A stretch of 64,000 nt of DNA from Iris pallida (GCA_029216955.1 JANAVB010004103.1:43501-107500), one strand, 5' to 3'; counted from the stretch's first letter, positions 35,352-45,858 are shown. Notes: generated by a model from the letters alone, not told the origin. Program-made: numbers and translations.

Positions 35352-37420
35352 GCGGCGAAAGGAGCGGCTCCGGTGCAACCCGCGACGATAAGTGTCGTTA
35401 TTGCGGCAAACTGGGCCATTGGGCTCGCGAATGCCGCAAGAAGAAGAAGGACGAGGCCCTTTTGGTGCAAGTGGAGGAGGACGAACCGACGCTTCTGATG
35501 GCGCAGGTGTGCACAATCGCCGAGTCACTCGACACCCATGCCGAGGCAAACGAGCAGGTGATGCTCAACGAGGAGTGCGCCATGGTAAAGCTTGGGGAGC
35601 GGGAGGACACCGACAATGTGACCTGGTACTGCGACACGGGAGCGTCTAACCACATGACGGGCGTGCGGGCAGTCTTCTCCGAGCTCGACACCGGTGTGCG
35701 AGGCAGCGTCAAATTTGGCGACGGCTCCGTCGTTGACATCCAAGGCAGGGGCACGGTGGTGTTTACGGGCCAAGGAAGAGAACATCGAGCTCTCACCAAC
35801 GTCTACTACATTCCCCGGTTGCGTAGCAACATCGTCAGCATCGGGCAATTGGACGAGACCGGCTGCTCCACGCTAATCGAGGATGGAATGCTTCGAATCC
35901 GCGACAAACAGCGTCGCCTCCTTGCTAAGGTATCACGCACTTCAAATCGTCTATATACTCTTCCATTGCGGATCGCACAGCCGGTGTGCCTCGCGGCACA
36001 ATGCTCGGACATGGCGTGGCGCTGGCATGCGCGCTACGGCCATCTGCACTTCGACGCCCTTCGTCGCCTGAGCAGCGGAAACATGGTGGACGGCCTTCCG
36101 CGGATTGATCACGTCGATCAGTTGTGCGACAGCTGTCAGGCCGGGAAGCAGCGACGCACATCATTTCCTCAGCACGCCGACTACCGTGCCAGCGAACCCC
36201 TCGACCTGGTGCACGCGGACTTGTGCGGTCCCATCTCACCGGCGACACCTGGCGGGAAGCGCTACTTTCTTCTCCTCGTCGATGACTACAGCAGGTTCAT
36301 GTGGATCAAGCTGCTGAGATCCAAGGACGAGGCGAGCGAGGCGATCAAACACATTCAGGTTGCGGCGGAGGTCGAGTCCAAGCACAAGCTCCGTGTACTA
36401 CGTACAGACCGTGGCGGAGAGTTCACGTCGAACGATTTCAACGACTACTGCGAGCGCCACGGCATCAAGCGCCACCTCACCGCGCCTTACTCGCCTCAGC
36501 AAAACGGCGTCGTCGAGCGCCGGAACCAGACTGTGGTGGCTATGGCCCGAAGCTTGCTTAAGGCGAAGAGTATGCCGGCAGCATTCTGGGGCGAGGCGGT
36601 GACCACGGCGGTGTACCTGCTGAACATGGCGCCAACAGCCGCAGTGAAGGGAAAGACGCCATATGAGGCGTGGCATGATAAGCGCCCAAATGTAAGCTTC
36701 TTACGTATTTTCGGTTGCATTGCTCATGTGAAAATGGTGCAGCCAAATTTGAAGAAGCTTGACGACCGGAGCAAGCGAATGGTGTTTGTTGGCTATGAGG
36801 CGGGGACCAAGGCTTACAGGGCCTACGATCCAGTTGGACGTCGCTTGTATGTCACCCGCGACATCATCTTTGACGAGGCAGGGCAGTGGGACTGGACACA
36901 CACCGACATCGACGCCAGCCTCGTCGGGATCGGCGAGACATTCACTGTTGATTTCCCCCACGGGCTCATTCCCGGAACGTTCGATCCGGCCGAGAAAGGA
37001 GGTCCATCGCCAGAGTCTGTGGGCGTAGCCACACCCGTATCGACGCAGACACTGCCTCTACCTGAGCAGGCGGGAACCGGTCACGCGTCTACACCACCGG
37101 CCGTGACGCCCGCTCGCACTACCGCGACATCAGTCGCGACGACACCTGCGGTTTCAACGCCTGAGATGACGGGTGCGGCTCCGATCCGATTCGTCTTACC
37201 GCCATCAGGAACGACGCCCGATCCGCCAGACGAACCGCCGCGTCGATACCGCTCTCTGCAAGACATCTACGAAGCTGAGTCAGTGCACGACCACGACTCC
37301 GAGGACCTCCTCCTCGCCATGGACGACGAACCTTCTATTTTTTCAGAAACGGAGAAACACGAGTGCTGGCGCCAAGCGATGCTGGATGAACTCGCATCCA
37401 TTGAGGAGAACAACACCTGA
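35228..37420 (+). pseudogene. Copia nucleocapsid, protease and integrase
   Basis: 730-codon frame continuing Gag after the shift. Zinc knuckle CRYCGKLGHWAREC at residues 56-69; protease active site WYCDTGASNHMTG near 133-145; pre-integrase HHCC set (HARYGH … CDSCQAGKQ, about 267-309); integrase DDE residues in LDLVHADLCGP, LRTDRGGEFTS and NGVVERRN (about 327-432). A Pro/Thr-rich linker follows. The TGA at 37418-37420 sits where Copia elements normally have Trp, so it is a point nonsense mutation and the frame continues into RT. Confidence 0.95.
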
Positions 37421-37426
37421 CGGCTC

Positions 37427-38404
37427 ATGGACTTGCCCGCTGGGCACCGCCCCATTGGACTCAAATGGGTCTACAAGGCGAAGAAGGATGAGCATGGCGT
37501 CGTCGTAAAGCATAAGGCCCGGCTCGTCGCGAAGGGGTACGTGCAGAGGCACGGGATCGACTACGATGAGGTTTTTGCACCAGTAGCCAGACTCGAATCA
37601 GTCAGGCTGCTACTAGCGCTTGTCGGTCATGCCGGTTGGGCTGTCCATCACATGGATGTGAAAACACCGTTCTTGAACGGCGAGCTCGACGATGAGGTCT
37701 ACGTCTCGCAGCCTCCCGATTTTGCAGCCGCCGGCGAGGAGCAGAAAGTTTTTCGCCTACACAAGGCACTCTACGGCCTGAAGCAAGCGCCGAGGGCCTG
37801 GAACGCGAAGCTGGACAAGTGCATGTCCACACTCAGATTCAACCGGAGTCCCTCGGAGCACGCCATCTATATGCGTGGTCATGGGGAGGCAAGGTTGCTC
37901 GTGGGTGTCTACGTCGACGATCTCATCATCACGGGAAATGATGCGGGCGAGATCGACAAGTTCAAGCGCGAGATGAGCAGCTCATTTAAGATGAGCGATC
38001 TCGGTTTGCTTTCTTTCTACCTTGGTATCCAGGTGCAGCAGAACGCAGACGGTATCACAGTGAATCAGTCTGCGTACGCAGCCAATATTCTAGAAAAGAG
38101 TGGCATGGGCGACTGCAACCCTTGCCATGTGCCTATGGAGCCACGTCTGAAGCTCAGCAAGGATAGTGCTGCACCGCTGGCAGATGCCACGGAGTACCGG
38201 AGCATAGTGGGAAGTTTGCGGTATCTTATGCACACCCGGCCGGACTTGTCATTTGCAGTCGGGTATGTCAGCCGCTTCATGGAGAAGCCAACGACTGAGC
38301 ACCTCGCGGCGGTCAAACACATACTCCGGTACGTTGCTGGTACGCGGGGTTACGGCTACCGCTACGGACGAAGTGTAGAGGAGCCCCGGCTGGTCGGATA
38401 CTAG
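37427..38404 (+). pseudogene. Copia reverse transcriptase
   Basis: Same frame as the preceding piece. RT landmarks: GLKWVYKAKKDEHG, KARLVAKGYVQ, HHMDVKTPFLNGELDDEVYV (catalytic Asp), LHKALYGLKQAPRAW, and LVGVYVDDLIITGND with the YVDD box (about residues 161-164). The C-terminal end reads RSIVGSLRYLMHTRPDLSFA. TAG at 38402-38404 interrupts just before DSDMAGD of RNase H. Apart from this stop the domain looks complete. Confidence 0.95.
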
Positions 38405-38413
38405 GACAGCGAC

Positions 38414-38860
38414 ATGGCCGGGGATGTTGACGACCACAAGAGCACGAAAGGCGTACTATTCTTCCTCGGCAACAGTGCCATCAGTTGGCAATCACAGAAG
38501 CAGAAGGTGGTGGCACTGTCATCCTGCGAAGCCGAGTATGTCGCAGCGACCACTGCCGCCTGCCAAGGCATCTGGCTCGCACGGCTGCTAGCGGACATGA
38601 AGGGCGACGATATCGGATGTGCAAAGCTGCGTATCGACAACAAATCGGCAATCTCCCTCAGCAAAAATCCGGTGTTTCATGATCGTAGTAAACACATCCA
38701 GACGAGGTACCACTTCATTCGTGACTGCATCAAGGACGGGACAGCTGAGGTAGAGTATGTCCGAACAGAGGAGCAGTTCGCCGACATACTGACCAAGGCC
38801 CTGGGCCGAGTCAGGTTCCAGGAGTTTCGCTCCAAGATCGGGATGATCGTCATCAAGTAA
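38414..38860 (+). pseudogene. Copia RNase H
   Basis: Continues the frame after the TAG: GDVDDHKSTKGVLFFLG, VVALSSCEAEYVAA (catalytic Glu), RIDNKSAISLSKNPVFHDR (catalytic Asp) and KHIQTRYHFIRD, ending in KIGMIVIK with TAA at 38858-38860. The RNase H fold is complete in length. It would degrade the RNA strand during reverse transcription. Confidence 0.95.
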
Positions 38861-38913
38861 TCGCAAAGGTTTTTGGGATAAAGACTATGTGCAACAGGAT
38901 TAGGGGGGTTATT

Positions 38914-39159
38914 TGTTGGATGTAATCCTGTACACACGTTACTTGGTCTTTCTTTATTTTCTACTTTTCAGCTCTTCTCCCTATTCCTTTGGGTTGAGCT
39001 AGTAATAAGGAGTCATAGGCTCAGCAATACGAAAGCTTCTTGTAATGCATATTTAAAGGCCATCATTATTTCTGAATAAACAATCCGAACCGATTAAAAC
39101 CTCTATCTCTCTTCACTTTTCTGTGAGATTCCTAGATCCATTTTCCCTGTTGTGTAACA
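38914..39159 (+). repeat. 3' LTR of the Copia
   Basis: 246 bp. Differences from the 5' LTR: CCTATTT/CATATTT, GGCAATC/GGCCATC, AAAGCCT/AAAACCT. Confidence 0.95.
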
Positions 39160-39164
39160 CAAAT
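39160..39164. repeat. Target site duplication CAAAT, right copy
   Basis: Matches 34257-34261. Confidence 0.95.
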
Positions 39165-39845
39165 AACCACCACCATACTGCCTTTCCTTCTCCCCTTTTC
39201 GAACCCAACCATCTCCGGCCAAAGCCCCAGAATCATAGCAGCACCCTTGGCTGTGCCCCTTCCCAGACTCACGCAGGCCGTGCTAAATTGGAACCCTCAT
39301 CGCCGCGACCGCCAGTCCGGTCTCCTCCAGCGAGCCACACGATTTCGCTCATCCAGCGCTGCGGGCCTACTCCGATCGGTGAGCGCTACGACCTGGTGTG
39401 CTCTGTCGCTCAAGTGACCGGCCGCTGCTCCCGCTGTCCCGTTCTCGAGCTCCGGCAGCACTGTGGCCGAGCATCCAGAAGTTCGGCGAGCGCCGATGCA
39501 CCTCGGGCCGCTCGCGTCACCACTTTCACATGAGCCGAGGTCCACTCCAGCACCTCCGGCCACGCTCATCGCCATAACGAGCACCGCCGACCCGCGACCT
39601 CGCCCGGCGGAGCCTCCCCGAGCGTCGCCCACTGCCACCGTGGTTCCCCGCGCTCGTGATTGCACCCTCAAGCACTATCGATCGAGCAGCCGCTGCCAGG
39701 CGTCGCCCCCAACGCCGCCTCCTTCCGACGCTTGATCGGCCAGATCCGGCACCTCGCCGCCGTTCCGATCGTCCTCGACCGTCGGCTCCTTCGAGATTCA
39801 GTCGAGCACTCTCTCCAAGCCTTCAAGCGAACTTTGCCTAGGTGA
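39165..39845 (+). other. C-rich leader of the solo LTR, right half
   Basis: GC-rich, C-rich on the sense strand; the left half is 33980-34261 before the Copia. Several frames are open but low in complexity (Pro/Ser/Arg). It ends at CCTAG|GTGAGTTCTTTCC (39840/39841), a strong plant splice donor. I read it as the first leader exon of the LTR transcript. Confidence 0.55.
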
Positions 39846-39946
39846 GTTCTTTCCATCCTTCTTCTCTCTTTCTGTTAGCTAGGTGATTTTTTTAGGATTT
39901 TAAGAGAAAGGGAACAGTTGTTCCCTTCCTTTTTCATCTAGTTCCT

Positions 39947-39969
39947 AACTCTCTCTCTCTCTCTCTCTC
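39947..39969. repeat. (CT)n microsatellite
   Basis: About 23 bp of CT repeat shortly after the putative splice donor. Confidence 0.85.
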
Positions 39970-40836
39970 CCTTTGTCCCTTGCTCTTCTTTAAAATATGA
40001 ATGAGTAGCACGGCAGTCGAGACTGCTGTTTTAGTATGGGTTTAGTATACTGTGCATACAGATGAGTAAAAGTTGGATATTTCATCTTTATTATAATGGT
40101 AATTATTATTATTATTATTATTACTATTATTATTGTTGTTGTTGTTGTAGGAAAACCATTATGGTTGTGGGCTTTATATGGCTTGGGCCAATTGGACTGG
40201 AGATAATTGTTTTTGTAAATTTAATATATTTTACCTTGTGGGTTGGGTTCTGGTATTGGGTCACCCACGTATAAATATTGCATAAAAAATTATGGGATTT
40301 ACAAACAAGCTTTTATGTTGGGCTATATAATTGGACCGGGTTTTAGGGTTCAATTGATTATTAGTAGTTTTTGGTTGTTTTAATTTAGAAATCTTATTAG
40401 TTTTTCTTTATTATGTTCAAATATGTTTAGGATTTTTCTTAAATGATAGATTCTTAAATAATTATGTATGTTTTAACATAATTGGAGTAGATGATAAATT
40501 AGAACTTTACGTATATTTAATATTAGTTGGGTCTATATAACCTTTCGAGTTTATTATTTGGGCTTGTTAAATGTTTGGTTTTTGGACTAAAAAAATAATA
40601 ATAATAATTTATGAGTTATTAGAAAGTTGTATTTTCGCAAAGATAAATATTTTATAAATTGCTACTATTTTCTAGAAAATCAAAAAAAAGGGTTTATAAG
40701 TATTTTCTAAATTAATAAATATATTTTTAAACTATAAATACCTTAATTCTAAATAAATTCTCTTTTGGATTAGATTACCATGACTAATCGTATTTCTACT
40801 TCCTTCCGAATTTGGACTTCTTCATATCGGTCATAG

Positions 40837-41505
40837 GTAATCGGACTATTCTGGACGCAACGGTATTACTTGTTTCACCAGCAAAGGACCTCAGGCGAGT
40901 ACAGTTTATTGTCTGTTTTCAATATTGATTTTTACTATATTTCATTTATTGGCCATTGGTTATGTGATTTTATATTCTATTATAAATTGTTGAGTCGGGA
41001 ATAAGAAGTACTAAGAATGTGTGATCTGACCGTAGACATTGTTTATTTTCATGCAAGTAGACCTTGTAGACATTGTTTATTTTCATGCAAGTAGACCTCG
41101 TAGACATTGTTTATTTTCATGCAAGTAGACCTCGTATACATTGTTTAATTCCTGCAAGTAGATCTCGTAGACATTGTTTATTTTTCGTGCAAGTAGACCT
41201 CGTAGACCTCGCGGTGTAGTGTCCCAGACCGATCACATATCAGAGGTACTTCAGGCATATGGAAAACATTTTTGTTTTATTCATTTACTGTAGATTTTCT
41301 GTTGGTTTTCTAATTACGTCTTGTCTATTTATTTTCAAAACATGTAATTAATGGCTAACCTCTGCTTTATAGTCATTTTCATATATTGGAACTTTATTCA
41401 GTGAATTGTACTCGTTCCATCCTGACCGGGTAACCCAACATTTTTCAGGTTAATCGCGACTTCTCCTAGCTTTGGGAAGACATGGGTATATGCGGAGGCC
41501 TAGTT
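40837..41505 (+). other. Candidate spliced leader exons with open frame, solo LTR
   Basis: Exon 40837-40894 (acceptor GGTCATAG, donor CTCAG|GCGAGTACAG) and a last exon from 41449 (acceptor ACATTTTTCAG). Joined, one frame is open through both (…LVSPAKDLR, then LIATSPSFGKTWVYAEA, TAG near 41503-41505) and also back into the C-rich leader if that is joined at 39840. No ATG was found in this frame. Unlike the other families, its tail lacks the Y-G…E-D pattern. Confidence 0.3.
41031..41213 (+). repeat. Tandem repeat, about 35 bp x 5
   Basis: Unit GTAGACATTGTTTATTTTCATGCAAGTAGACCTC (unit quoted in two parts: GTAGACATTGTTTA, TTTTCATGCAAGTAGACCTC). Three copies are near-perfect, two degenerate. It lies in the putative last intron of the solo LTR. 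Confidence 0.85.
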
Positions 41506-41741
41506 AGATGGTTGAATATTCAGTTAGTAGTCTTTTAAATTTCTTTGTGAGACCTTGTACTTGTATCAAATGTAAATAGTAAATATTGTATTCCATTTAG
41601 TTTCTGAATGAGCAAATAAAGTATATTCTTATTTTGTGATATTGAGCATCATGGCCTTGACAGCGTTCTACCGTCGACACTGCGGCGTAGGCTGGCTTAG
41701 ACACGCACTCGTATTCCGAAAAGCGGGTGCGGGTCGTGACA

Positions 41742-41746
41742 CTAAC
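41742..41746. repeat. Target site duplication CTAAC, right copy
   Basis: Matches 33374-33378; Tekay 3' LTR sequence resumes (ACACCAAAC…, as at 18945). Confidence 0.9.
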
Positions 41747-41831
41747 ACCAAACAAATCTTGACCCAGTGGTTACCTGACCGACCCTAGGATTCAGTCCCG
41801 ACAGACCTAGTTCGAGCCTTCCCTCTTGCAT

Positions 41832-41833
<2 letters not shown>

Positions 41834-41914
<81 letters not shown>
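41834..41914. repeat. (AT)n microsatellite
   Basis: About 80 bp of AT repeat in the Tekay 3' LTR, longer than the 5' LTR counterpart. Confidence 0.95.
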
Positions 41915-41916
<2 letters not shown>

Positions 41917-42544
41917 GTCTAGAATGAAATATACAGTATTGGGTTATGTTTCTGACAACAATCATTTTCAGTAAAATAAGGCAAGTACACTACAACTTTA
42001 CGTTTCTGTTCATGAATCCTATTTTGTATTTTAGACTTCCGTTACATGTTTCTTACTTTTCCTACAAGTTGTTCTTTACAAGTATCTCAAGTTTTATTTA
42101 GCATTTATCAAGTTGTAGTTTCCTTACATGTTTCAAGTGGTACTATCCTTACATGTTTCAAGTTGTATTCCTCTTACACATGTTTACACTTGCATGGGTT
42201 GCGAAAATGTCTAGTTAACATGTGATCAAAGCCCGTAGTGTAGTACATGTATCCGAGCTTGACTGCACATCGTGCACGTGTAGTCAATGTCGTACTCCCA
42301 TGTTGTCTTTATTTACATGTTACAAGTTCTCCTATTATCGCTGATCACATGTCTACTAGCTTTTCAAAATCACTTTACATAGTCATATGTCTTGTCATAT
42401 TGCAACCGTTATTTCTTGTTGCAATTATAAATTCTAGTTGTTATTTTATTATTTTCATGTCTTTCCATATTTGTCATTTCCATGTTTCAGTAACTGTAAG
42501 TTGTAGGGTTGTACTTTGCTCTTTTTCCGATTGGATCGTTGCAG

Positions 42545-42654
42545 GTGAATTGACTGAGGAGGAGTTGCTTTGCAATTCATACTATAGATCTGCCACTGAG
42601 ATGCTAGACCACATCCCAGAGGATGTCCCTACTGGGGAATACCATATAGCTTAG
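42545..42654 (+). other. Last exon of the micro-ORF, Tekay 3' LTR copy
   Basis: After CGTTGCAG, frame ELTEEELLCNSYYR… to TGEYHIA and TAG at 42652-42654. Same length and stop as 20823-20932. The upstream short exon of this copy has an in-frame TAA, so this copy is probably dead. Confidence 0.4.
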
Positions 42655-42902
42655 CTTACATTTTGCTTTTGAACTTGGTTTGTAATAAATAGTTTACATT
42701 TATTTTGCTGGATTTGCTTCTAGTTTACTATTGCTTTTGGAATATAACTAAGTGACATCTTTGGATTTATTTCTATTTTATCTCGATGTAGATGTTGTGA
42801 TTAATCTGATTCAATATAAGTTTGAAAATAATTAAAGGTTTAAAACAACTTACCATGCTGTAACTCATAGCTTTGGCTGGATGTGTCCGACACGTATCCG
42901 AA

Positions 42903-43692
42903 TATTCCCAACTTCTGTAATCCCTCTTTCTGCTTGAAAGCTTCAAACTGATTTCGTAGAAGCTTGACTCCTTTAAGAGGGTCTCCTGATGTTTGAGGCG
43001 TACCAGATTGATTTGTTGGATTATGATGCGAAACCGCATGGTAAGTTTCACCCCCAGTACCGAAATGACTTATATTAGCCTATGTCTTTAGGTGTATGAC
43101 CTCTGGGATGGCAGTATTTAGAGGAGGTTATACTCTAGGGCCCGTGTGGACATGCATAGAACCTGCTGTATATTCATGAGTTAGAACTGGGTTCACAACC
43201 AGTGGAGCAGCATTTTGTCATGATTACCGCATGCATATTCGTAACCATGTCAGTCATAGCTTTCAGATTAGCCTCCAAAGGTGCAATCATTTGTTCTTGA
43301 CTGACATAACTGGAAGCATCTTCCTCTTCGTTGGTCACGTAAGCAATCACCTCTCTTGATACTAAGGATGAGCTGGTGAACAAGATAGTCCAATCAGAAT
43401 CCTTGTTATCGGCATCGAAGTCTAGTAAACTGCTACCCAAAGGGTTGGATTCGGGAAGATTCCTTTGATCGAGATAGCCTCGGCTTCTTGATCTTATGTT
43501 TTGATAGACTCCTTCAGAAGAGTCTAGGATTTGATTACGGGATTGTCGACTCAGAGGCCGTGATGAGTTACCCCTCGGGCGTCTTCTAACCCCAGTTCTA
43601 CGAGACGTCATATTTGTAGAGGCAAACATCAACTCATCCTCATCTATCAGGATCATATTAGGAGGGCAAGAGTAATTCAAAAGGTCAAACAC
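42903..43692 (-). pseudogene. Tat-type Gypsy Gag N-terminal part (piece 1 of 3)
   Basis: Minus strand. From 43692: a 172-codon frame with basic and acidic stretches (TSRRTGVRRRPRGNSSR, SNPLGSSLLDFDADNKDSDW) and a helix-like stretch (APLEANLKAMTDMVTNMHAV). With frame changes it continues SGDPLKGVKLLRNQFEAF, KQKEGLQKL up to 42903, where the Tekay element interrupts. The next residues, EVPLSPKYKS, are at 18480. This is the poorly conserved front of a plant Gypsy Gag; assignment rests on that join. Confidence 0.65.
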
Positions 43693-44466
43693 AGATCATT
43701 TGGCTGACTTGTAACAACATTTGACTTCTCCCTCGTGTGAATGATAGCGACGTTCGTTATACTCCTCATGTGTCTTCCACCCCCGGTGTTACGAGATATC
43801 GTATTTGCATAGGCAATTATTAACTCATCCTCACATTAGGAGAGCGAAAGTAATTCAAACGGTCAAATACAGACCGTTTTGCTGACTTGCAGCAACACTT
43901 GATTACTACCTCATGACAATGATATTTGTTCTGTGAAATTACTATTGCACGAGGTGAGTCTTTGATCTTCTGCTTTTATAAGATAAGCTCGTGGAGATCT
44001 ATTACATTATAAGGAGAAGAAGAAGAATAAAGCAGACTCTGCCTGATTACATTAGGAATATGATGTTTGTTCCTAAACTTATGTGTTCTCTGCGTGTACA
44101 GGGCAGTACTGAGTTCATTGGCATAAGTTAAAGGGTTCTCGTTCTTAGAAGCCCTCTCTGTGCACGAACTAATGGTTGGCGCAGACTGCATCAGGGTCAT
44201 CTAGCATGCCATATGACTTGGCTGAGGAAGTTCTGCTCTGCGCCTATTTAGATAGGCACGCATGTCAGTATCTGGGCTGACTTGGTTATCAGTAGTCTGT
44301 GACACCTTCAGTCTCCCTTGTTCTGTCCTTGATATACGCAGGGTAGGGAGCTCATAGTGCAGCCCTGATTGGCGCAGAGCAGACTGGCACAAATCTGTTT
44401 TGCGCGGAGTAGACAGAATGCCTAGTTGCTCTGCACGTATTGGCACAAATCTGTTTTGCGCGGAGT
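43693..44466 (-). other. Leader/LTR-side sequence of the Tat-type element
   Basis: No coding domain seen. The segment about 43771-43935 is a diverged repeat of about 43571-43745 (shared AACTCATCCTC, TAATTCAAA, GGTCAAA, GCTGACTTG, CAACA strings). A 28-bp string beginning TGGCACAAATCTGTTTTGCG is present at 44385-44412 and 44441-44468. The right edge is a junction to the gag-only array at the shared heptamer AGGCAGT (44467-44473). Confidence 0.5.
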
Positions 44467-45266
44467 AGGCAGTAAAATCTTGAATCTTAACGTAACATGT
44501 CGGGATCCTTGTGTATTGATTGGGGATGGGGGAGTAAAAATAGCATGTGAATAATTCCAAAGTAGTATAATCATGTTCAACCTCTCTTGAATCACCTCCA
44601 CCTGTTCACATGTATATCTTGTACTCTGATTCACTAGTCACTGATAGTTCTCTATTTATAGTAGATATTTCTATTACAGTTATCTCTTTTACTTCATGTA
44701 CATTCTTTCAGTTATTCATATATTGTACTCTATTGTATGTTTATTTTCTTCTGACATGATATGAACTGCGTGAGATGTATTATGCTCGCTCCTGTCCTGA
44801 CTGGACCTGTTGATATATTACAGAGGATGAGGCTTTCTGCACTACCTATTATGGAGCAGCCCTAGACGACACTTGCGAGCTGGGCTCTCAGGAGGACCCA
44901 GCTCTAGCTGATGTTATCACCCATTTTGCCTAGACTAGTTTAGTTAGGCTTTATCTTACTTATGTTGTCATTTGGGATTGAGTTGTATTATGTTTTGTTA
45001 TTGTGTCGTTTAGACACTTAGACTTATTTCCCTTCATGTTTGTACTTCCTTTGAGATTTTTATATTTATAACATCGTGTTATTTCTGACTTAGATGTGAT
45101 TGAGACTGTATTCTGTATTATCACCTCTACTCGGAGTGTATATACTGTACAGGTACCTTATATTGTTAGATGTTATGACCTAGGACAGCGTTCTACTGCC
45201 GATACTGCGGCGTAGGCTGGACGTACCCACTTCTTGTGCCCTTACTCTAGGGTGCGGGTCATGACA
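44467..45266 (+). repeat. LTR 1 (3' part only)
   Basis: Corresponds to 50671-51482 of LTR 2. Begins at the heptamer AGGCAGT shared with the neighbouring Tat sequence, a microhomology-type joint. Contains the last exon 44824-44933 and ends GGTCATGACA. Confidence 0.85.
44824..44933 (+). other. Last exon of the micro-ORF, LTR 1
   Basis: After the acceptor ATATATTACAG: frame EDEAFCTTYYGAALDDTC, ELGSQEDPALAD, ending …FA with TAG at 44931-44933. The earlier exon was lost by truncation. Confidence 0.4.
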
Positions 45267-45274
45267 CGTTTTAG

Positions 45275-45292
45275 TGGTGGCCCATGCAGGTC
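45275..45292 (+). other. Primer-binding site, tRNA-Ile type
   Basis: TGGTGGCCCATGCAGGTC, 8 nt (CGTTTTAG) after LTR 1. Confidence 0.7.
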
Positions 45293-45660
45293 GAGATTCG
45301 CATTTGGGCGAAGTCGTGGTAGTACGACGATTAGTTGTACTGTTGCACACCTACGATAGAATATAGGAAGTAAGGTATTAGAATGAGAGGGTACTCAATC
45401 ACAGTTAGAATTCCTTGAAATATTCCTGGGATGATCCTTGAGAATCTTATTTGAACTTCAAAATTCAAATCGTTTTCTCTTATTTTGATTCACCCTTACT
45501 CTTTGATATTGAAATTGATTTTGATGAATAGTTCTTGATTTTGATTTTTCTTATCGAGATGAATTTTATGACCCGAGTTACGGTATCTTCTGATAACATA
45601 TGTTGACGGAAATAACAGGGATGGTGAAACGTCTACTTGGTTATGGAGCCTAGAGTTTAT

Positions 45661-45858
45661 CGCAGCTATATTAGCTGGCGTGGCAAGAACATAGGGGCCT
45701 GACTTCGAATGTATATATCTTGATCAAGAGATTTGGAATTTCTCGCAGCTATACTAGTCAGCATAGCGAGAATTCCAGACGACATGATCATAGAGATACA
45801 TATTCCAGTTATGGACTCTACCGTTCATCGCAGCCTTACTTACTAGCGTGGCAAGGAT
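45661..45858 (+). repeat. Three stem-loop-like repeats in the internal leader
   Basis: Units at 45661-45690, 45744-45773 and 45829-45858, about 84 bp apart, share CGCAGC … TAG … GCRTRGCRAG. The first contains CAGCTA-TAT-TAGCTG, a small perfect hairpin. The same triplet is in the second internal domain (about 51877-52075). The position between PBS and gag is where packaging or dimerisation signals lie, so such a role is possible. Confidence 0.5.

Larger units (their letters stand above)
34262..39159 (+). mobile_element. Near-intact Copia retrotransposon, 4.9 kb
   Basis: 246-bp LTRs (34262-34507 and 38914-39159) differing at 3 positions by my count, TSD CAAAT, PBS TGGTATCAGAGC (tRNA-iMet) at 34511-34522, and a polypurine tract near 38896-38908. 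Gag-protease-integrase-RT-RNase H order is Copia. One frameshift (about 35230) and two in-frame stops (37418-37420, 38402-38404) break the single polyprotein. The coding region is GC-rich, unlike the AT-rich DNA around it. It inserted into the C-rich leader of a solo LTR and is the youngest complete element in the window. Confidence 0.95.
33379..41741 (+). mobile_element. Solo LTR (about 3.46 kb) containing a nested Copia
   Basis: LTR parts 33379-34261 and 39165-41741, from TGTAACTCCTGTTCCC to GCGGGTCGTGACA, flanked by CTAAC. Sense is plus. TATA-like TATTTAAAG lies near 33890. The C-rich leader runs from 33980 through the Copia insertion to 39840, ending at CCTAG|GTGAGTTC. An AT-rich stretch follows; then exon 40837-40894 (acceptor GTCATAG, donor CAG|GCGAGTACAG), a tandem repeat in the next intron, and last exon from 41449 after CATTTTTCAG. 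No internal domain or PBS remains. Confidence 0.9.
32913..42902 (+). repeat. 3' LTR of the Tekay-type element, split and truncated
   Basis: Present as 32913-33378 and 41747-42902, with solo LTR 33379-41741 (TSD CTAAC) between. TATA at 33186; GT donor TCG|GTAAGAAC at 33329. Compared with the 5' LTR it has lost about 1.1 kb: after TTTCTGACA (near 41956) it jumps to ACAATCATTTTCAG, equivalent to 20236 in the 5' LTR. It also lacks the last ~17 bp (GGGAGCGGGTCGTGACA), ending at CGAATATTC. Retained: donor AAG|GCAAGTACAC (41981) and last exon 42545-42654. Confidence 0.8.

Noticed and set aside
34676..35470. 264-codon antisense frame over the Copia gag
   Set aside because: Shadow of the GC-rich sense coding sequence; no domain, and the sense strand has clear Gag motifs.
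35398..38937. Other plus- and minus-strand frames overlapping the Copia pol
   Set aside because: Codon-bias shadows of the real polyprotein frame.
40098..40150. ATT/GTT run as a functional element
   Set aside because: Simple microsatellite in an AT-rich stretch; no further signal.
41031..41213. Possible CRISPR-like array
   Set aside because: Contiguous tandem repeat without spacers, in plant transposon DNA.
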